NCBI GenBank assembly: GCA_043818095.1
Contig: JBDRGD010000054.1
Location: 1 to 5,410, forward strand
DNA from: JBDRGD01 sp043818095
Lineage (GTDB): Bacteria > Chloroflexota > Dehalococcoidia > Dehalococcoidales > RBG-16-60-22
Direction: 5' to 3'
Length of the DNA: 5,410 bases
Within the stretch, counting starts at the first letter, position 1; each line of letters opens with the position of its first letter. Position numbers and translations under genes: made by a program. Under the pieces are notes generated by a model. The model was not told the DNA's origin. It searched no databases and saw only the letters and a list, made by a program, of their open reading frames with translations. Positions 5,407 to 5,410 of this stretch are shown here, piece after piece.

Positions 5407-5410
5407 AGTT

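Overview
This is a GC-rich bacterial window with strongly GC-biased third codon positions. It holds two divergently transcribed units that share one regulatory region at about 1917-2218. No ribosomal, transposase, phage or CRISPR sequence is visible. The organism cannot be named from this sequence. A selenoprotein gene implies a Sec-decoding bacterium, probably an anaerobe. Many related flavoproteins plus a UGSC-type selenoprotein would fit an uncultured Chloroflexota (Dehalococcoidia-like) or Desulfobacterota lineage, but that is a low-confidence inference.

The leftward unit (minus strand) encodes a 506-residue FAD-dependent oxidoreductase of the fumarate reductase/3-ketosteroid dehydrogenase-like superfamily (396-1916). 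After 29 bases comes a second gene that at first looks like a 107-residue protein ending at 43. That apparent end is a UGA codon. The same frame continues beyond it to the window edge as U-G-T-C-T-P-A-A-V-R-A-S-I-V-A. A 6-bp perfect hairpin follows the UGA at the distance expected of a bacterial SECIS element. I therefore call it the N-terminal part of a UGSC-family selenoprotein with Sec at residue 108, cut off by the window edge.

The rightward unit (plus strand) starts at a strong sigma70-like promoter (TTGACA, 17-bp spacer, TG-C-TAGGAT) overlapped by an operator-like palindrome. It encodes two more flavoproteins of the same subfamily (2219-3751 and 3800-5299), each with an AGGAGG ribosome binding site and only 48 bases apart. 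The unit is followed by a hairpin and then a 14-bp perfect inverted repeat that runs almost to the window end.

The three flavoproteins are paralogues: the same N-terminal GYG dinucleotide-binding motif, GGFEFDE, TGDG, WHMNC, PS(Y/F)WIFD, GGPRR and C-terminal Y-P-x-x-G ... FGRIAGEN blocks occur in each. The C-terminal Y-P-x-x-G resembles the ketone-binding Tyr/Gly pair of 3-ketosteroid 1-dehydrogenases rather than the Arg motif of fumarate reductases. The locus is best read as a cytoplasmic redox cassette acting on C=C bonds next to a carbonyl in an unknown small molecule, with a selenoprotein partner. The substrate and the link between the flavoproteins and the selenoprotein are inference.
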